Shown here: piece after piece, positions 1 through 8,899 of the stretch
Layout: each line of letters starts with the position of its first letter
How positions within the stretch are numbered: position 1 is the first letter of the stretch
Assembly (NCBI GenBank): GCA_910579395.1
Contig: CAJTUC010000005.1
Span: forward strand, 62,001-126,000
DNA length: 64,000 bases
Direction of reading: 5' to 3'
From: an uncultured Lachnospiraceae bacterium
GTDB lineage: Bacteria > Bacillota > Clostridia > Lachnospirales > Lachnospiraceae
The notes under the pieces: generated by a model
What the model was told of the DNA's origin: nothing
Seen by the model: the letters and a program-made list of their open reading frames with translations, nothing else
Database searches by the model: none
Made by a program: the position numbers and the translations under genes

Positions 1-437
1 TTTACCGCACTCGCGATCACTTCATACATTGGAATCGTTCTCAATGCACGAAAGATTCCGCCAGGTCCTACGGTATCCCCAACGGATTGCCAAATACCAT
101 ATGCTTCCGGTTCATGCACATCGGAACGCATCTCCTCAAAGCCGGCCGGCAATATGGAAATGATAACAAAATCAGCTCCCGTAAGCCCCTCCGCCAAAGA
201 AGATGCCGTTATAAAGTTCCATTTGCTTTTTGCACCTTCATACGCAAAGAGCCTGTTTCCAATAGCTTCATTTGCCCTTGCCGCTTCCATATCGATATCA
301 TACAACCGAATAGTTCCCGAAATTGCCTCTTCCAGATAGAGATCGCTCATCAGTTTCCATGCCCATCCCTGTGATCCACCGCCAATATAGCAGATCTGAA
401 TATCATCGCATCTTTTTTCATCATATTCCATTTTCAC
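1..437 (-). CDS. GH4-family glycosidase, N-terminal part (cut by window edge)
   Basis: The visible 145 codons match the start of glycoside hydrolase family 4 (alpha-glucosidase/alpha-galactosidase type). They open with a Rossmann NAD loop (ICYIGGGSQGWAWKL) and later show VGDTVGPGGIFRALRTIP, a family hallmark. GH4 enzymes are cytoplasmic, bind NAD+ and a divalent metal, and cleave by transient oxidation at C3 of the sugar. The gene is the last visible member of the sugar operon that starts at 7460, and it follows the Gfo/Idh gene by 30 bases. A GTG start at 437 lies 4 bases after GGGAGGA; an ATG two codons later is equally possible. The C-terminus, with the metal-binding Cys and His residues, lies outside the window, so substrate specificity cannot be judged. 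Confidence 0.85.
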   Translation of the reverse strand, partial: MKMEYDEKRCDDIQICYIGGGSQGWAWKLMSDLYLEEAISGTIRLYDIDMEAARANEAIGNRLFAYEGAKSKWNFITASSLAEGLTGADFVIISILPAGFEEMRSDVHEPEAYGIWQSVGDTVGPGGIFRALRTIPMYEVIASAV

Positions 438-467
438 ATATTCCTCCCATTCCGCTGCATTATGGCT

Positions 468-1463
468 TTATTCATAGCATACCTTCTCGGGCTTCCCGGT
501 CTGCGCTGATCTATAGATGGCTTCCACCACCTGCAAGACTTTTAACGCTTCTCTTCCATTTACCAATGAAGGTTTTCCATTTAGAATACTTTCCGTAATT
601 TCCTCAAGCTGAAGTCTGTGAGGAAATTCCGTTTCCTGTGTTTCATATGCTTCTTCACCTTCAATTTTCCATTCCTTTACGCTGTTATTCTGCAAGATTA
701 CACTCCCCCTGCTTCCATTTATATCGATTCTGGTATAAAAACCGGGCATGGCTACCGTGCTCGCCTCTAAGATTCCGAGCGCACCATTTTTGAACCTGAC
801 CGATGCCATACACAAATCCTCCACATCAATCCTTTCATGCCCCCTTGTGGCGCAATAGGCGAACACCTCATCCACTTCTCCCATAATATATTGGAACAGG
901 TCCAGCTGATGGATCCCCTGGTTCATCAGCGCACCGCCGCCGTCATACTGCCGGGTTCCACGCCATTCTACCTCATCATAGTATGCCTGCCCCCTGTACC
1001 ATTTCGTATGACAGCATCCTGCATGCAATGTCCCGAGCCGTCCTTCTCTGACCGCTTTAATGAGTTCCTTTGTATCCTTATCGTAGCGATGCTGAAAAAT
1101 ACAGCTCAAGGTCACATTATTTTCATCACAGACACGGATGAGCTGTTTTGCTTTTATTACTGATATGTCAATGGGTTTCTCCACGATCACATGCTTCCCC
1201 GCCTTTGCCGCCTTCATTCCCATATCGCCATGCATTCCACTCGCCGTCAGAATAATCACGGCATCCACATTTTTATCGCCAAGCATATCATCCAGATCAG
1301 TATAAACGAGCGCTCCTGTCTCCGCCGCCGCTTCTTCTGCTCTCTCTTTCGATTTATCGCATACGGCATACAGTACTGCTTTTTCCATCTGCTTCAGTGC
1401 CCTGATATGAGTCCTGGAAATAGCGCCGCAGCCTACAATCGCATAATTTATCTTTCTATTCAT
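468..1463 (-). CDS. Gfo/Idh/MocA-family oxidoreductase
   Basis: This is a 331-residue NAD(P)-dependent sugar or cyclitol dehydrogenase. The N-terminal Rossmann domain begins INYAIVGCGAISRTHIRAL, and the family's catalytic EKP motif appears as VEKPIDIS. A C-terminal alpha/beta substrate domain follows. The ATG at 1463 has the ribosome site GGAAGGAG; a longer open frame reaches 1550 but overlaps the upstream dehydrogenase. It sits between a zinc-less MDR dehydrogenase and a GH4 enzyme, the place held by ycjS in the E. coli ycj cluster. YcjS acts on 3-keto-glucosides, so a 3-keto-sugar role here is a reasonable inference. The exact substrate is unknown. Confidence 0.85.
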   Translation of the reverse strand: MNRKINYAIVGCGAISRTHIRALKQMEKAVLYAVCDKSKERAEEAAAETGALVYTDLDDMLGDKNVDAVIILTASGMHGDMGMKAAKAGKHVIVEKPIDISVIKAKQLIRVCDENNVTLSCIFQHRYDKDTKELIKAVREGRLGTLHAGCCHTKWYRGQAYYDEVEWRGTRQYDGGGALMNQGIHQLDLFQYIMGEVDEVFAYCATRGHERIDVEDLCMASVRFKNGALGILEASTVAMPGFYTRIDINGSRGSVILQNNSVKEWKIEGEEAYETQETEFPHRLQLEEITESILNGKPSLVNGREALKVLQVVEAIYRSAQTGKPEKVCYE

Positions 1464-1467
1464 ACCG

Positions 1468-2461
1468 CTATACTCCTTCCCATATAATGACAGACGTGAT
1501 ATAGTCCTCCGCTGGATGCAATACATTCGTATATATATCTTGATAGTCATAATGATCCGCTCGTTGGGATATCAATTTTTCCACGCATATTCTGCCCTCT
1601 GATAAAAAGCGCATGAAGCAGTCCGCATTGTCCTGAAACGTCCAATATCCGGGATAAGAAGAATCTGTCGGATTACATGAAATATGCGCACCGATAATCT
1701 GTATTCCCTTTTTATGCACGTCCCGGTAAAAATTTATTTCTGTACTGCCTCTTGTACTCCCCAGCATGATCACTCTGCCATACCTTCCCGTCAATCGGAT
1801 TGCCAGCTCTACCGGTCCCGGCAGTCCTGTGGATTCAATTACCACCTGTGGCAATCTGCCGTCTCCAATATGCTGTAAAATTTCTTCGATATTTTCCTCT
1901 CTGGAATCAAAAACATGAGTACAGCCAAGTTCTCTCGCAAGGCAGCGCCTGCTTTCCACAATGTCGAGTCCGATGAGCGGTGACGCACCGTTTGCCTTTG
2001 CAAGCTGCATCGCCATCTGCCCGATCAGCCCAAGCCCTAAGACCAATGTCCTCTCGCCAAGCTCCAGTCTTGCTTTTCTGACTGCCTGCATGGAAATCAC
2101 ACCAATTCTGACAAATGCAGCCTGTTCAAAGCTGACATCGTCCGGAATATGCACCAGATTTCTACCTTCCACATTATGAATATTGGCATGCGGCATAATC
2201 CCAGCCACTCTGTCACCAGGTTTAAAATCTGTTACATCTCTTCCAACCTTCAATACGACGCCAGCTGCGCTGTAGCCAAGAACACGCGGATAATTGTGAT
2301 CTGTATTTTCCAGCGTCATGATGAATGCACGTTCTGTTCCCGGACTGACAACAGAAGCTTTCACTTCAACCGTAACTTCTGTAGCTTTTGGTTCATCTAT
2401 CGTCTCCTTTTTTTAAAAATACAATACCATCCTCCATGGAAGTCAGTCTCATCCTATCCAT
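1468..2461 (-). CDS. MDR-superfamily dehydrogenase (YcjQ-like), N-terminus frameshifted
   Basis: A medium-chain dehydrogenase/reductase with a GroES-like fold and a Rossmann domain (LVLGLGLIGQMAMQLAK). Where zinc-dependent members have a Cys-Gly-x-Asp motif this one has SPGTER, so the catalytic zinc is probably absent. The frame holding most of the protein runs 1468-2364 from a GTG without a ribosome site, and it starts abruptly inside the first domain. A well-initiated start exists at 2461 (GGAAGG upstream) and encodes MDRMRLTSMEDGIVFLKK in a neighbouring frame. The two frames join if one A is removed from the A7 run (T7 on the plus strand, 2408-2414). Position and neighbours match E. coli ycjQ. 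It may be a mutated gene, a sequencing error, or expressed through slippage. Confidence 0.75.
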
Positions 2462-2505
2462 TTTTCTTTCCTTCCTTTCCAGAAAATTTATACGATTTTC
2501 CGCCT

Positions 2506-3351
2506 CTATCCCTTTACGCCGCCTTCCGTTGTTCCTTTCTTCATCAAAAACTCACTGAACGCATACATAATAACAACGGGTACAGAGGTGACAAGCGCTG
2601 CCGCCATCATCCGTCCCCAGATATAATCCGGTCGGTTAAACAAAGAATTCAGTCCAATTGGCAGCGTAAATAAATCAGCTGAACTCAAGAAGATCGTCGC
2701 ATATAGAAAGTCATTCCATGCAATCATAAACGCATATACGAACACCGAAACAATCCCAGATACAGAAATAGGAATGACAATGTAAAGAATGCTCTGAACA
2801 TAATTCAGTCCGTCGATTTTACCAGCCTCTTCTATCTCCTGAGGAATGGTGTCAAAAAAGCCCTTCAGCATATAAATCGATGTCGGAAGTGTCTGTACTA
2901 CCATAATAATGATAAGCGCCTCCCTGCGGTTATAAAGTCCGACCGATGACAGCAGCCTGTACAAAGGCACGATCAGCAGGATACCGGAAAACATATATAC
3001 ACAGTAAAAGCTGTTGCTGATCGTCACTCTCCCGGGAAACCGAAGCTTTGAAAGCGCATATCCTGCCATAATACCGAAAATAAGAGAAATCGAAGCCGCC
3101 AGCACGGACACAAAAAGACTGTTTCTGAAATACTTTAAAAACGGAAATATGTTGGTGTTAAAGATATCCACATAATGCTGCAGGGTAAGTTTCTCAGGAA
3201 GAATCGTCGGCGGCACCTGAATCGCTTCCTTTGCTGTTTTTAAGGATACCGTGATCATGAAAAAAAAGGGAACCAGTATAACTGCCATGAGCAGCAAAAT
3301 CCCAGCATAAAAGCATATGCCCCTCAGAATTCTTTTCTTCTTTTTACTCAT
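2506..3351 (-). CDS. Carbohydrate ABC transporter permease, MalG type
   Basis: A 281-residue inner-membrane subunit of a CUT1 sugar importer with about six membrane segments. The EAA loop that docks with the ATPase reads EEAGKIDGLNYVQSILYIVI. The N-terminus (MSKKKKRILRG) is positive and is followed by the first helix. Its start overlaps the end of the other permease by 8 bases, which suggests translational coupling. It matches E. coli YcjP in position. No ATPase gene lies in the cluster, as is usual for Gram-positive CUT1 systems that share an MsmK-type ATPase. Confidence 0.93.
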   Translation of the reverse strand: MSKKKKRILRGICFYAGILLLMAVILVPFFFMITVSLKTAKEAIQVPPTILPEKLTLQHYVDIFNTNIFPFLKYFRNSLFVSVLAASISLIFGIMAGYALSKLRFPGRVTISNSFYCVYMFSGILLIVPLYRLLSSVGLYNRREALIIIMVVQTLPTSIYMLKGFFDTIPQEIEEAGKIDGLNYVQSILYIVIPISVSGIVSVFVYAFMIAWNDFLYATIFLSSADLFTLPIGLNSLFNRPDYIWGRMMAAALVTSVPVVIMYAFSEFLMKKGTTEGGVKG

Positions 3352-4207
3352 ATCGGAACACCTTCTTTCTCACCAACATAATAAAGCCGAATATCATGGC
3401 AAACAACAGAATAGAAATGGCCGCAGCCTTTCCCATATCCCGCATGGAAAACGCGTTTTCGTATAAATAAACACTGATCGTCTTTACCTGGCCGCTCAAA
3501 AGTGCGACTTCCGTATACATATAAAATACCCATATAGTACGCAAAGTCACGACTGTCGCAAGCACCGGCATGATTTCCTGAAGCGTGATCACCTTAAATT
3601 TCTGCCAGCCGTTCGCACCGTCCACATCCGCCGCCTCGTACAATGTCTTATCAATGGTCTGCAGAATGGCATAAAACGACATGAACGCATAAGGGAAAAA
3701 TTTCCATACACAAAACAGCGTTACGAGCACAAAAGCGCTTATGGGCCGGTCGAACCATAACGGTGCTCTGTCAGCCATTTTAAGAACATCCACAAACAGG
3801 TAATTTACGATTCCGTAAGTGTTGTTAAACATATATTTCCATGCGAAAATCAGGGATACAGAAGGCACAATATAAGGAAGCAGTATCAGAGCCTTTATAA
3901 TCTTTTTCCCGAAAAAACGTCGATTCAGCAAAATCGCCACAGCCAGTCCTGCCGCCGTGCTTAAAAATACGACCAAAACAGTAAACAGCAGTGTTACCAT
4001 AAGTGCACTATAAAACGACGGATCCGCCAACGTTTTTGTAAAATTTCCAAAACCGACAAACTGCATGGATTTTTTTGGATTCACGGGTACCTTGTGAAAA
4101 CTGATCATAAAATTGTAAATCATAGGATAGCCTATCAGCAATACGATCAGCAGTATACTGGGCGCTATCAATAGAAATCCGGCTATCATTTCTTTTTTTC
4201 TGTTCAT
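3344..4207 (-). CDS. Carbohydrate ABC transporter permease, MalF/UgpA type
   Basis: This 287-residue membrane subunit pairs with the MalG-type permease just downstream. It has about six hydrophobic segments and an EAA loop (YEAADVDGANGWQKFKVITL). The start at 4207 is chosen because GGAGTGAGGCG precedes the ATG; the open frame continues 30 codons upstream without a ribosome site. It follows the binding-protein gene by 91 bases and corresponds to YcjO in the E. coli cluster. The imported sugar is inferred from the neighbouring phosphorylase, not from this sequence. Confidence 0.92.
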   Translation of the reverse strand: MNRKKEMIAGFLLIAPSILLIVLLIGYPMIYNFMISFHKVPVNPKKSMQFVGFGNFTKTLADPSFYSALMVTLLFTVLVVFLSTAAGLAVAILLNRRFFGKKIIKALILLPYIVPSVSLIFAWKYMFNNTYGIVNYLFVDVLKMADRAPLWFDRPISAFVLVTLFCVWKFFPYAFMSFYAILQTIDKTLYEAADVDGANGWQKFKVITLQEIMPVLATVVTLRTIWVFYMYTEVALLSGQVKTISVYLYENAFSMRDMGKAAAISILLFAMIFGFIMLVRKKVFRYE

Positions 4208-4298
4208 CGCCTCACTCCTTACAAAACAGGGCTGCTGCCAACTGGAATAATCAGTAGGGCACAGCCCCGCATTAAGTCTGTTCAACTGTTTTATCAAA

Positions 4299-5675
4299 CT
4301 ATTCGGAAATCAGAGCCTCTATCTGCTTCTGTGTCTCATCCGCCACATCTTCCGGTTCCTTACCATTCACTGTAAGGTCGTAAATTGCTCTGGAAATAAC
4401 ATTCGAGCTCGTGATATCACCCATGCTGACAAAATTCCTGCCATCTACGATTCCGAAAAGAGAAATACTTCCAAAAGCCGCGGAAATCTCAGATGAGAGT
4501 CCCTCAAAACCTTTGATGATCTCGTTATCGAGATAGGCGGGATCATCAGCTACCGCAGGCATAACCGGCTGCTGTCCACCGGGCGCCATATGGAGCCATT
4601 CAATATTATTCTCCGTTTCCACCAAAAACTTTACAAAAAGGACCGCTGCTTCTCTTTCTTCATCATTTAAGCCGTCAGAAATGGAAAGCATGCCAACACT
4701 TCCGTAAGAAGCACTGTTTTCTCCAGTCACCAGCGCAAAACCGAAGTCATCCATCATTCCCTCATTGATCAGATCTTTTAAAATGTAAGTAGAGTAAATT
4801 CCCATTGGGACAGAACCATTGAGCAAAGCATCCTTTACTTCGGTCGTTCCGTTAGAGCCCTGAATGGAATACTGGTACAGTTCTTTATAGAAGGTCAATG
4901 CTTTGATCATTTTATCGGAATTAAAATCTGCCTCACCGTCGGCATTAAGCGCATTTGCACCAACTGACAGTGCGAACTGTGAAAAACTCTGCTCCGAAAA
5001 CGAACCATCCACCGTAGGCAGTGCAATACCATATTTCTTGTTGTCAGGGTCATAGAATGCTTCCGCTGCAGCAAGAATATTATCCCATGTATCGGGAGCT
5101 TCCAGCCCCTTTTCTTCAAAAGCAGTCTTATTGTACCAGATTCCCTGCACCCAGCCTCCGACAGGCACTCCAATAAAATTCTGCCCGTCTTCCGTCGTAT
5201 TAATCTTCAAAATCGCATCATAATATTCACCTGATTTCGATTCGATTACTTCGCGGATGGCATCCAGGTCAGCGAGTTCATTTCCAACCAGCCATTTCGC
5301 ACGGTTCTGATTCACTTCAATCACTGCAGGCATACCGCCGCCGGCAAAGGCAGTCAACTTCGTATCGTAAGCGGAATCACCGTCCACAGGCACCTGTTCC
5401 ACTGTAATCCAAGAATATTCCTCTTCGAACTTATCAATAATCCCTTGAATCGTCTGTTGCCGTTCTTCCTCCACCATGCTGTGCATGAACTGAATGGCAA
5501 CGGGATCCCTCTCCTCTGTTTCCGCAACAGAAGGAGCCTCAGCCTGGCTCTCGGCCGGTGCTGTATTGGGCTGCTGCTGTGGAGTTTCTTCTGCTTTTTC
5601 TCCGCCGCATGCCGCGAGGCTGAATGTCATTGCCGTCGCTAAAATTACTGCCAATGTCTTTTTCATCTTTTTCAT
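4299..5675 (-). CDS. Extracellular sugar-binding lipoprotein of ABC transporter
   Basis: A 458-residue family 1 solute-binding protein that captures the sugar outside the cell and delivers it to the two permeases downstream. The first 22 residues form a lipoprotein signal peptide with the lipobox LAAC at about residues 19-22. A linker rich in Gln, Pro, Ala and Glu follows. The rest is a typical two-lobe MalE-like protein. The gene lies between the phosphorylase and the permeases, where YcjN lies in E. coli. Its ribosome site is AGGAAGG. Confidence 0.92.
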   Translation of the reverse strand: MKKMKKTLAVILATAMTFSLAACGGEKAEETPQQQPNTAPAESQAEAPSVAETEERDPVAIQFMHSMVEEERQQTIQGIIDKFEEEYSWITVEQVPVDGDSAYDTKLTAFAGGGMPAVIEVNQNRAKWLVGNELADLDAIREVIESKSGEYYDAILKINTTEDGQNFIGVPVGGWVQGIWYNKTAFEEKGLEAPDTWDNILAAAEAFYDPDNKKYGIALPTVDGSFSEQSFSQFALSVGANALNADGEADFNSDKMIKALTFYKELYQYSIQGSNGTTEVKDALLNGSVPMGIYSTYILKDLINEGMMDDFGFALVTGENSASYGSVGMLSISDGLNDEEREAAVLFVKFLVETENNIEWLHMAPGGQQPVMPAVADDPAYLDNEIIKGFEGLSSEISAAFGSISLFGIVDGRNFVSMGDITSSNVISRAIYDLTVNGKEPEDVADETQKQIEALISE

Positions 5676-5759
5676 AACTTTTCCTTCCTTTCTCTTATTT
5701 TTGTTCCTTTTGTTATACTAATGAAGCTTTTTCCGTTTGACAGGATAAAGCATACATTC

Positions 5760-7460
5760 TCATACAGCTATCCATCGGAAACCGAATGGCGCAATCTCCA
5801 CATTGTCTGTCACCTTTTCTCCCGTCATCAGATCCATGCCGCTTACACCGGCCCTTTTCACCATTCTGTCCGAAAAGTTGTGGAGGCAAAGTACTGTTTT
5901 CGTTTTTCCGGTTCTGACATAGGAAAACAATTCCTTCTGCCCTTTTAAAACTGTCTGTTCCGCATGGGTATCAAAAGCATCACAGTTCTTTCTTATCCTG
6001 ATCAACGCTTCCAGTTCTTTTCTTATTTGCGCCTCCTGGCTCTCTGCATTTTCAAGCTCCTTTATCAACGTCTCATAAACAAATTTTTTTCGGTTAATGC
6101 TTCTTTTCATTCCTGTTTCCGAAACGCCTTTCATATCATTTTCCACACCAAGATAAGAATTGATATAAACGGCCGCATCCCCTTGCATTCCCAACAGTAC
6201 ACCATGTGCATTTAAATATCTGCATTTTGCTGTTTCAAAATCAAAATCTTCTTTCAATGCCGAAAAATAGGATACATTCACTTCATATACACTTTCGGAA
6301 CCATCTGCATTTTCTTTGTAAGAAACCAATGCCCCTGACTTTTCCTGCAAATGTGTGATCAGCCCATCGATTTCTTCCTCCGGTACAATGTTCCTGACCG
6401 GATTGACACCAATTCCGTCATGAGATGCAAGAAAATTGAAAAAGCTTGTCTTATTCGAAGGCAGCGAAAGCCTCGACGCCCAGTCAGACAGCACTGACGC
6501 TTCCTTTTTATAAAAACTATAGAGCACCAGCATGGGCAATGGAAACTGGTATACCATATGGCTTTCATCATATCCGTTTCCAAAATATTTAACATTATCC
6601 GCATGACCCACGTTTGTTTCCGTCACAATCCTGCCTTCCGGACAGACCTCCTCCATCATACTGCGGAGCAGCTTTACAATCTTATGTGTGTTTTCATGGT
6701 GCATACAAGTGGTTCCTGGTTCCTTCCAAAGAAAACCGATGGCATCCAGCCGTATCCATGTTCCACCCTGTTCCAGATATGTGAGAAATATATCAGCAGC
6801 AGCCCAAAAAACTGCAGGATTACGATAATTCAAATCTATCTGGTCTGCACTGAATGTAGTCCAGTAATATCTCTCGCCGTTTGCCGTAGAAAACTTCGTG
6901 AGCAGCGGCGTCGTTCTTGGCCTTGTTACCATGGATAGATCTTCTCCCGGGTCCGTCTCTATGAAATAATTTTCATACACTTCATCTCCGGCAAGGCATT
7001 TTAAGAACCAATCGTTTCGCGCCGACACATGATTGCATACGAAATCATACATCAGGGTAAATCTGTCTGAAAGCCTTCTCAAATCTTCCCAGGTTCCCAA
7101 TCCATCGTTCAGACTCTTGTAATCGATAACCGAAAATCCATCATCCGATGAATACGGACAAAATGGGAGGAAATGCACTGCATCGAATACGCCGTCCAGA
7201 TACATTTTGGCAAACTGTCCAAACAGAGCCAGTTTATCATCCTTCCCGCAGAACTGGTCCGGATAGGTAATCAATATGACATATTGCTCTTTTGAGCAGC
7301 CTGTCCTGTTCTTCAATATCCTGCGTGTATTCTGCATTCTTTTTTCCAGTTTCGGCAGCCATACAGCCGCTGCCGTACTGCCGTAAATATCAGCATAACG
7401 CTCTTTCCAATCCATACTTCTGCTCTCTTCTACTCTTTCTTCCTTAATTTTCTCTTCCAT
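5760..7460 (-). CDS. GH13_18 glycoside phosphorylase, probably glucosylglycerate phosphorylase
   Basis: This 566-residue protein matches the sucrose-phosphorylase-like subfamily GH13_18 (YcjM is 559 residues). Visible GH13 parts are ITYPDQFCGKDDKLALFGQF near residue 64, the nucleophile region WIRLDAIGFLWKEPGT, the acid/base region IVTETNVGH, and FLASHDGIGV with the transition-state His-Asp. The subfamily includes sucrose, sucrose-6F-phosphate and glucosylglycerate phosphorylases, which release glucose 1-phosphate. A glycerate kinase encoded just across the divergent promoter favours 2-O-glucosylglycerate as substrate: phosphorolysis would give glucose 1-phosphate plus glycerate. It is the first gene of the operon and lies behind two LacI-type operators. 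Sucrose-6-phosphate phosphorylase remains an alternative. Confidence 0.85.
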   Translation of the reverse strand: MEEKIKEERVEESRSMDWKERYADIYGSTAAAVWLPKLEKRMQNTRRILKNRTGCSKEQYVILITYPDQFCGKDDKLALFGQFAKMYLDGVFDAVHFLPFCPYSSDDGFSVIDYKSLNDGLGTWEDLRRLSDRFTLMYDFVCNHVSARNDWFLKCLAGDEVYENYFIETDPGEDLSMVTRPRTTPLLTKFSTANGERYYWTTFSADQIDLNYRNPAVFWAAADIFLTYLEQGGTWIRLDAIGFLWKEPGTTCMHHENTHKIVKLLRSMMEEVCPEGRIVTETNVGHADNVKYFGNGYDESHMVYQFPLPMLVLYSFYKKEASVLSDWASRLSLPSNKTSFFNFLASHDGIGVNPVRNIVPEEEIDGLITHLQEKSGALVSYKENADGSESVYEVNVSYFSALKEDFDFETAKCRYLNAHGVLLGMQGDAAVYINSYLGVENDMKGVSETGMKRSINRKKFVYETLIKELENAESQEAQIRKELEALIRIRKNCDAFDTHAEQTVLKGQKELFSYVRTGKTKTVLCLHNFSDRMVKRAGVSGMDLMTGEKVTDNVEIAPFGFRWIAV

Positions 7461-7483
7461 TCCTTTTCTCCGGTATAATCCTT

Positions 7484-7503
7484 TTGTGGTAGCGTTTTCA
7501 TGA
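7484..7503. promoter_or_regulatory. LacI/CcpA-type operator, proximal copy
   Basis: Part of a 20-base sequence, ttgtggWagcgttttcatga, present twice upstream of the phosphorylase operon. The core TGGTAGCGTTTTCA differs by one base from the catabolite-responsive cre consensus. It lies in the untranslated leader, 24 bases before the phosphorylase start codon. Confidence 0.65.
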
Positions 7504-7590
7504 AATAATTGTTGATATCGTACGCTATTTTCGGAAATTACTCTTATTTTTTTATGTTTTTTATACTTTTTCTTTTATTTGTTCGTTTTC

Positions 7591-7610
7591 TTGTGGAAGC
7601 GTTTTCATGA
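7591..7610. promoter_or_regulatory. LacI/CcpA-type operator, promoter-overlapping copy
   Basis: The second copy of the 20-base operator. Its core TGGAAGCGTTTTCA fits the cre consensus TGNAANCGNTNNCA at every fixed position. It covers the expected transcription start of the minus-strand promoter at 7615-7643 and lies 107 bases from the proximal copy, close to ten helical turns. The divergent LacI-type regulator is the obvious ligand; CcpA could also bind. Confidence 0.7.
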
Positions 7611-7614
7611 TTTG

Positions 7615-7643
7615 ATTATAAACAATGTCATAATGTTTGTAAA
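7615..7643 (-). promoter_or_regulatory. Promoter of the glucosylglycerate-type sugar operon
   Basis: On the minus strand, TTTACA (7638-7643) and TATAAT (7615-7620) are separated by exactly 17 bases. Operator copy two begins 4 bases downstream of the -10 box, a normal arrangement for repression. The leader to the phosphorylase start codon would be about 150 bases. Confidence 0.65.
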
Positions 7644-7774
7644 GTGCTTTTTCAAAATTTTTTATTATAATAATTTATTTTTTGATCAGAATCTACATTT
7701 AACATTGATTATATATACATTTTATCTTAATTCCCCAATTTCTTTCATTTTCTTTTTTTCATCTTTTTTTCCTT

Positions 7775-7803
7775 GCGTTCCTAAAATATATTTGATATAA
7801 TTT
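7775..7803 (+). promoter_or_regulatory. Promoter of the LacI-type regulator gene
   Basis: TTGCGT (7775-7780) and TATAAT (7798-7803) with a 17-base spacer, about 38 bases before the regulator's ATG. The DNA between the two divergent promoters (about 7644-7774) is very AT-rich and holds no other gene. Confidence 0.6.
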
Positions 7804-7841
7804 TCATATATAAATGAAAATTTTTGCATGAGGGAGAAACT

Positions 7842-8873
7842 ATGAAACCAACAATTCAATTAGTGGCCAAAAAAGCCGGTGTTTCCATGTCAACCGTTTC
7901 GAGGGTAATGAACAATCATCCGGCCGTACTGCCCGAAACCCGCTCCAAGGTATTATCTGTCATGAAGGAGCTGGATTATATTCCAAATCAGCTTGCCAGA
8001 GGGCTTTCTACCAACGGTTTTAACAATATTCTTATTATCTTTACACGTTCTTCTACGCAGGCCGCAGATAATCCTTACTTCGGCAACATAATCGGCTCTA
8101 TCGGCATGGTTGCAGAACAAAATGATTATGATCTGATCCTGCACTCCAATAACAATGAAGATGATGAAATCGAGAAAGCACTTTCCATGATCAACAGCAA
8201 ACTCATCAAGGGCATTGTTCTGCTGAGCAGCCGTACCAACAACAAATTTCTGGAAGTTCTTGCTGGTACCAGGATTCCTATCGTGGTAATCGGCAAGTAT
8301 AACCCTTCTCTTCAATCAGAATATATCGTTTCCGTAGATACTGATAATTATCAGGATTGCTATGACATCGGCGATTATCTGCTGCAGATGGGCCACACGC
8401 ATATCGGCTGTATTCATGCCCCCTTAAACCATTATGTAGCTGTAGACCGCGTACAGGGACTTAAAGACTGCATGAAAGCCCGCCATATTACGGTAGATGA
8501 AGATTGTTTTGTTGACGGCGGAGATACTGTAGATACAGCCTACATGGCCGCCTTAAATCTTCTCTGCTCCAATCAACAGCTTACCGCCATCTTCGCTACC
8601 GATGATATTAAAGCGCTCGGTGTCTATAAAGCGGCACGCAATATGAACCTGCGGATCCCGGAAGATATTTCCGTATTCGGCCATAATGATTTTGATTTTT
8701 CCGCGCTTCTCACACCACCGCTTACCACCGTGCGTGTTCCCATTCATGAACTGGGTATGATTTCTGCATCAAAGCTGTTTTCTATGATCAAGGCAGAAAA
8801 AAAAGAAGCAAATCAAATGCTTCCTACTAAAATGCAGTTTCGCAGTTCCGTTGCCAATCTGAACAAATTGTGA
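7842..8873 (+). CDS. LacI-family transcriptional regulator
   Basis: A 343-residue repressor with the classic N-terminal helix-turn-helix (TIQLVAKKAGVSMSTVSRVM) and hinge helix (YIPNQLARGLS), followed by a periplasmic-binding-protein-like effector domain. It is transcribed away from the sugar operon, and two copies of a LacI-type operator lie between the genes, so it very probably controls the phosphorylase/transport operon. The ATG at 7842 has GAGGGAG upstream; an in-frame ATG at 7824 does not. The glycerate kinase starts 27 bases after its stop, so the two are probably co-transcribed. The effector is unknown. Confidence 0.93.
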   Translation: MKPTIQLVAKKAGVSMSTVSRVMNNHPAVLPETRSKVLSVMKELDYIPNQLARGLSTNGFNNILIIFTRSSTQAADNPYFGNIIGSIGMVAEQNDYDLILHSNNNEDDEIEKALSMINSKLIKGIVLLSSRTNNKFLEVLAGTRIPIVVIGKYNPSLQSEYIVSVDTDNYQDCYDIGDYLLQMGHTHIGCIHAPLNHYVAVDRVQGLKDCMKARHITVDEDCFVDGGDTVDTAYMAALNLLCSNQQLTAIFATDDIKALGVYKAARNMNLRIPEDISVFGHNDFDFSALLTPPLTTVRVPIHELGMISASKLFSMIKAEKKEANQMLPTKMQFRSSVANLNKL

Positions 8874-8899
8874 CCTATAAAATACGAGGAGGAACTTTT

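Noticed and set aside
2408..2414. Programmed -1 frameshifting at the A7 run in the dehydrogenase gene
   Set aside because: The downstream frame is one base forward (+1) relative to the upstream one, so a classical -1 slippery site does not fit; an extra A or error is simpler.
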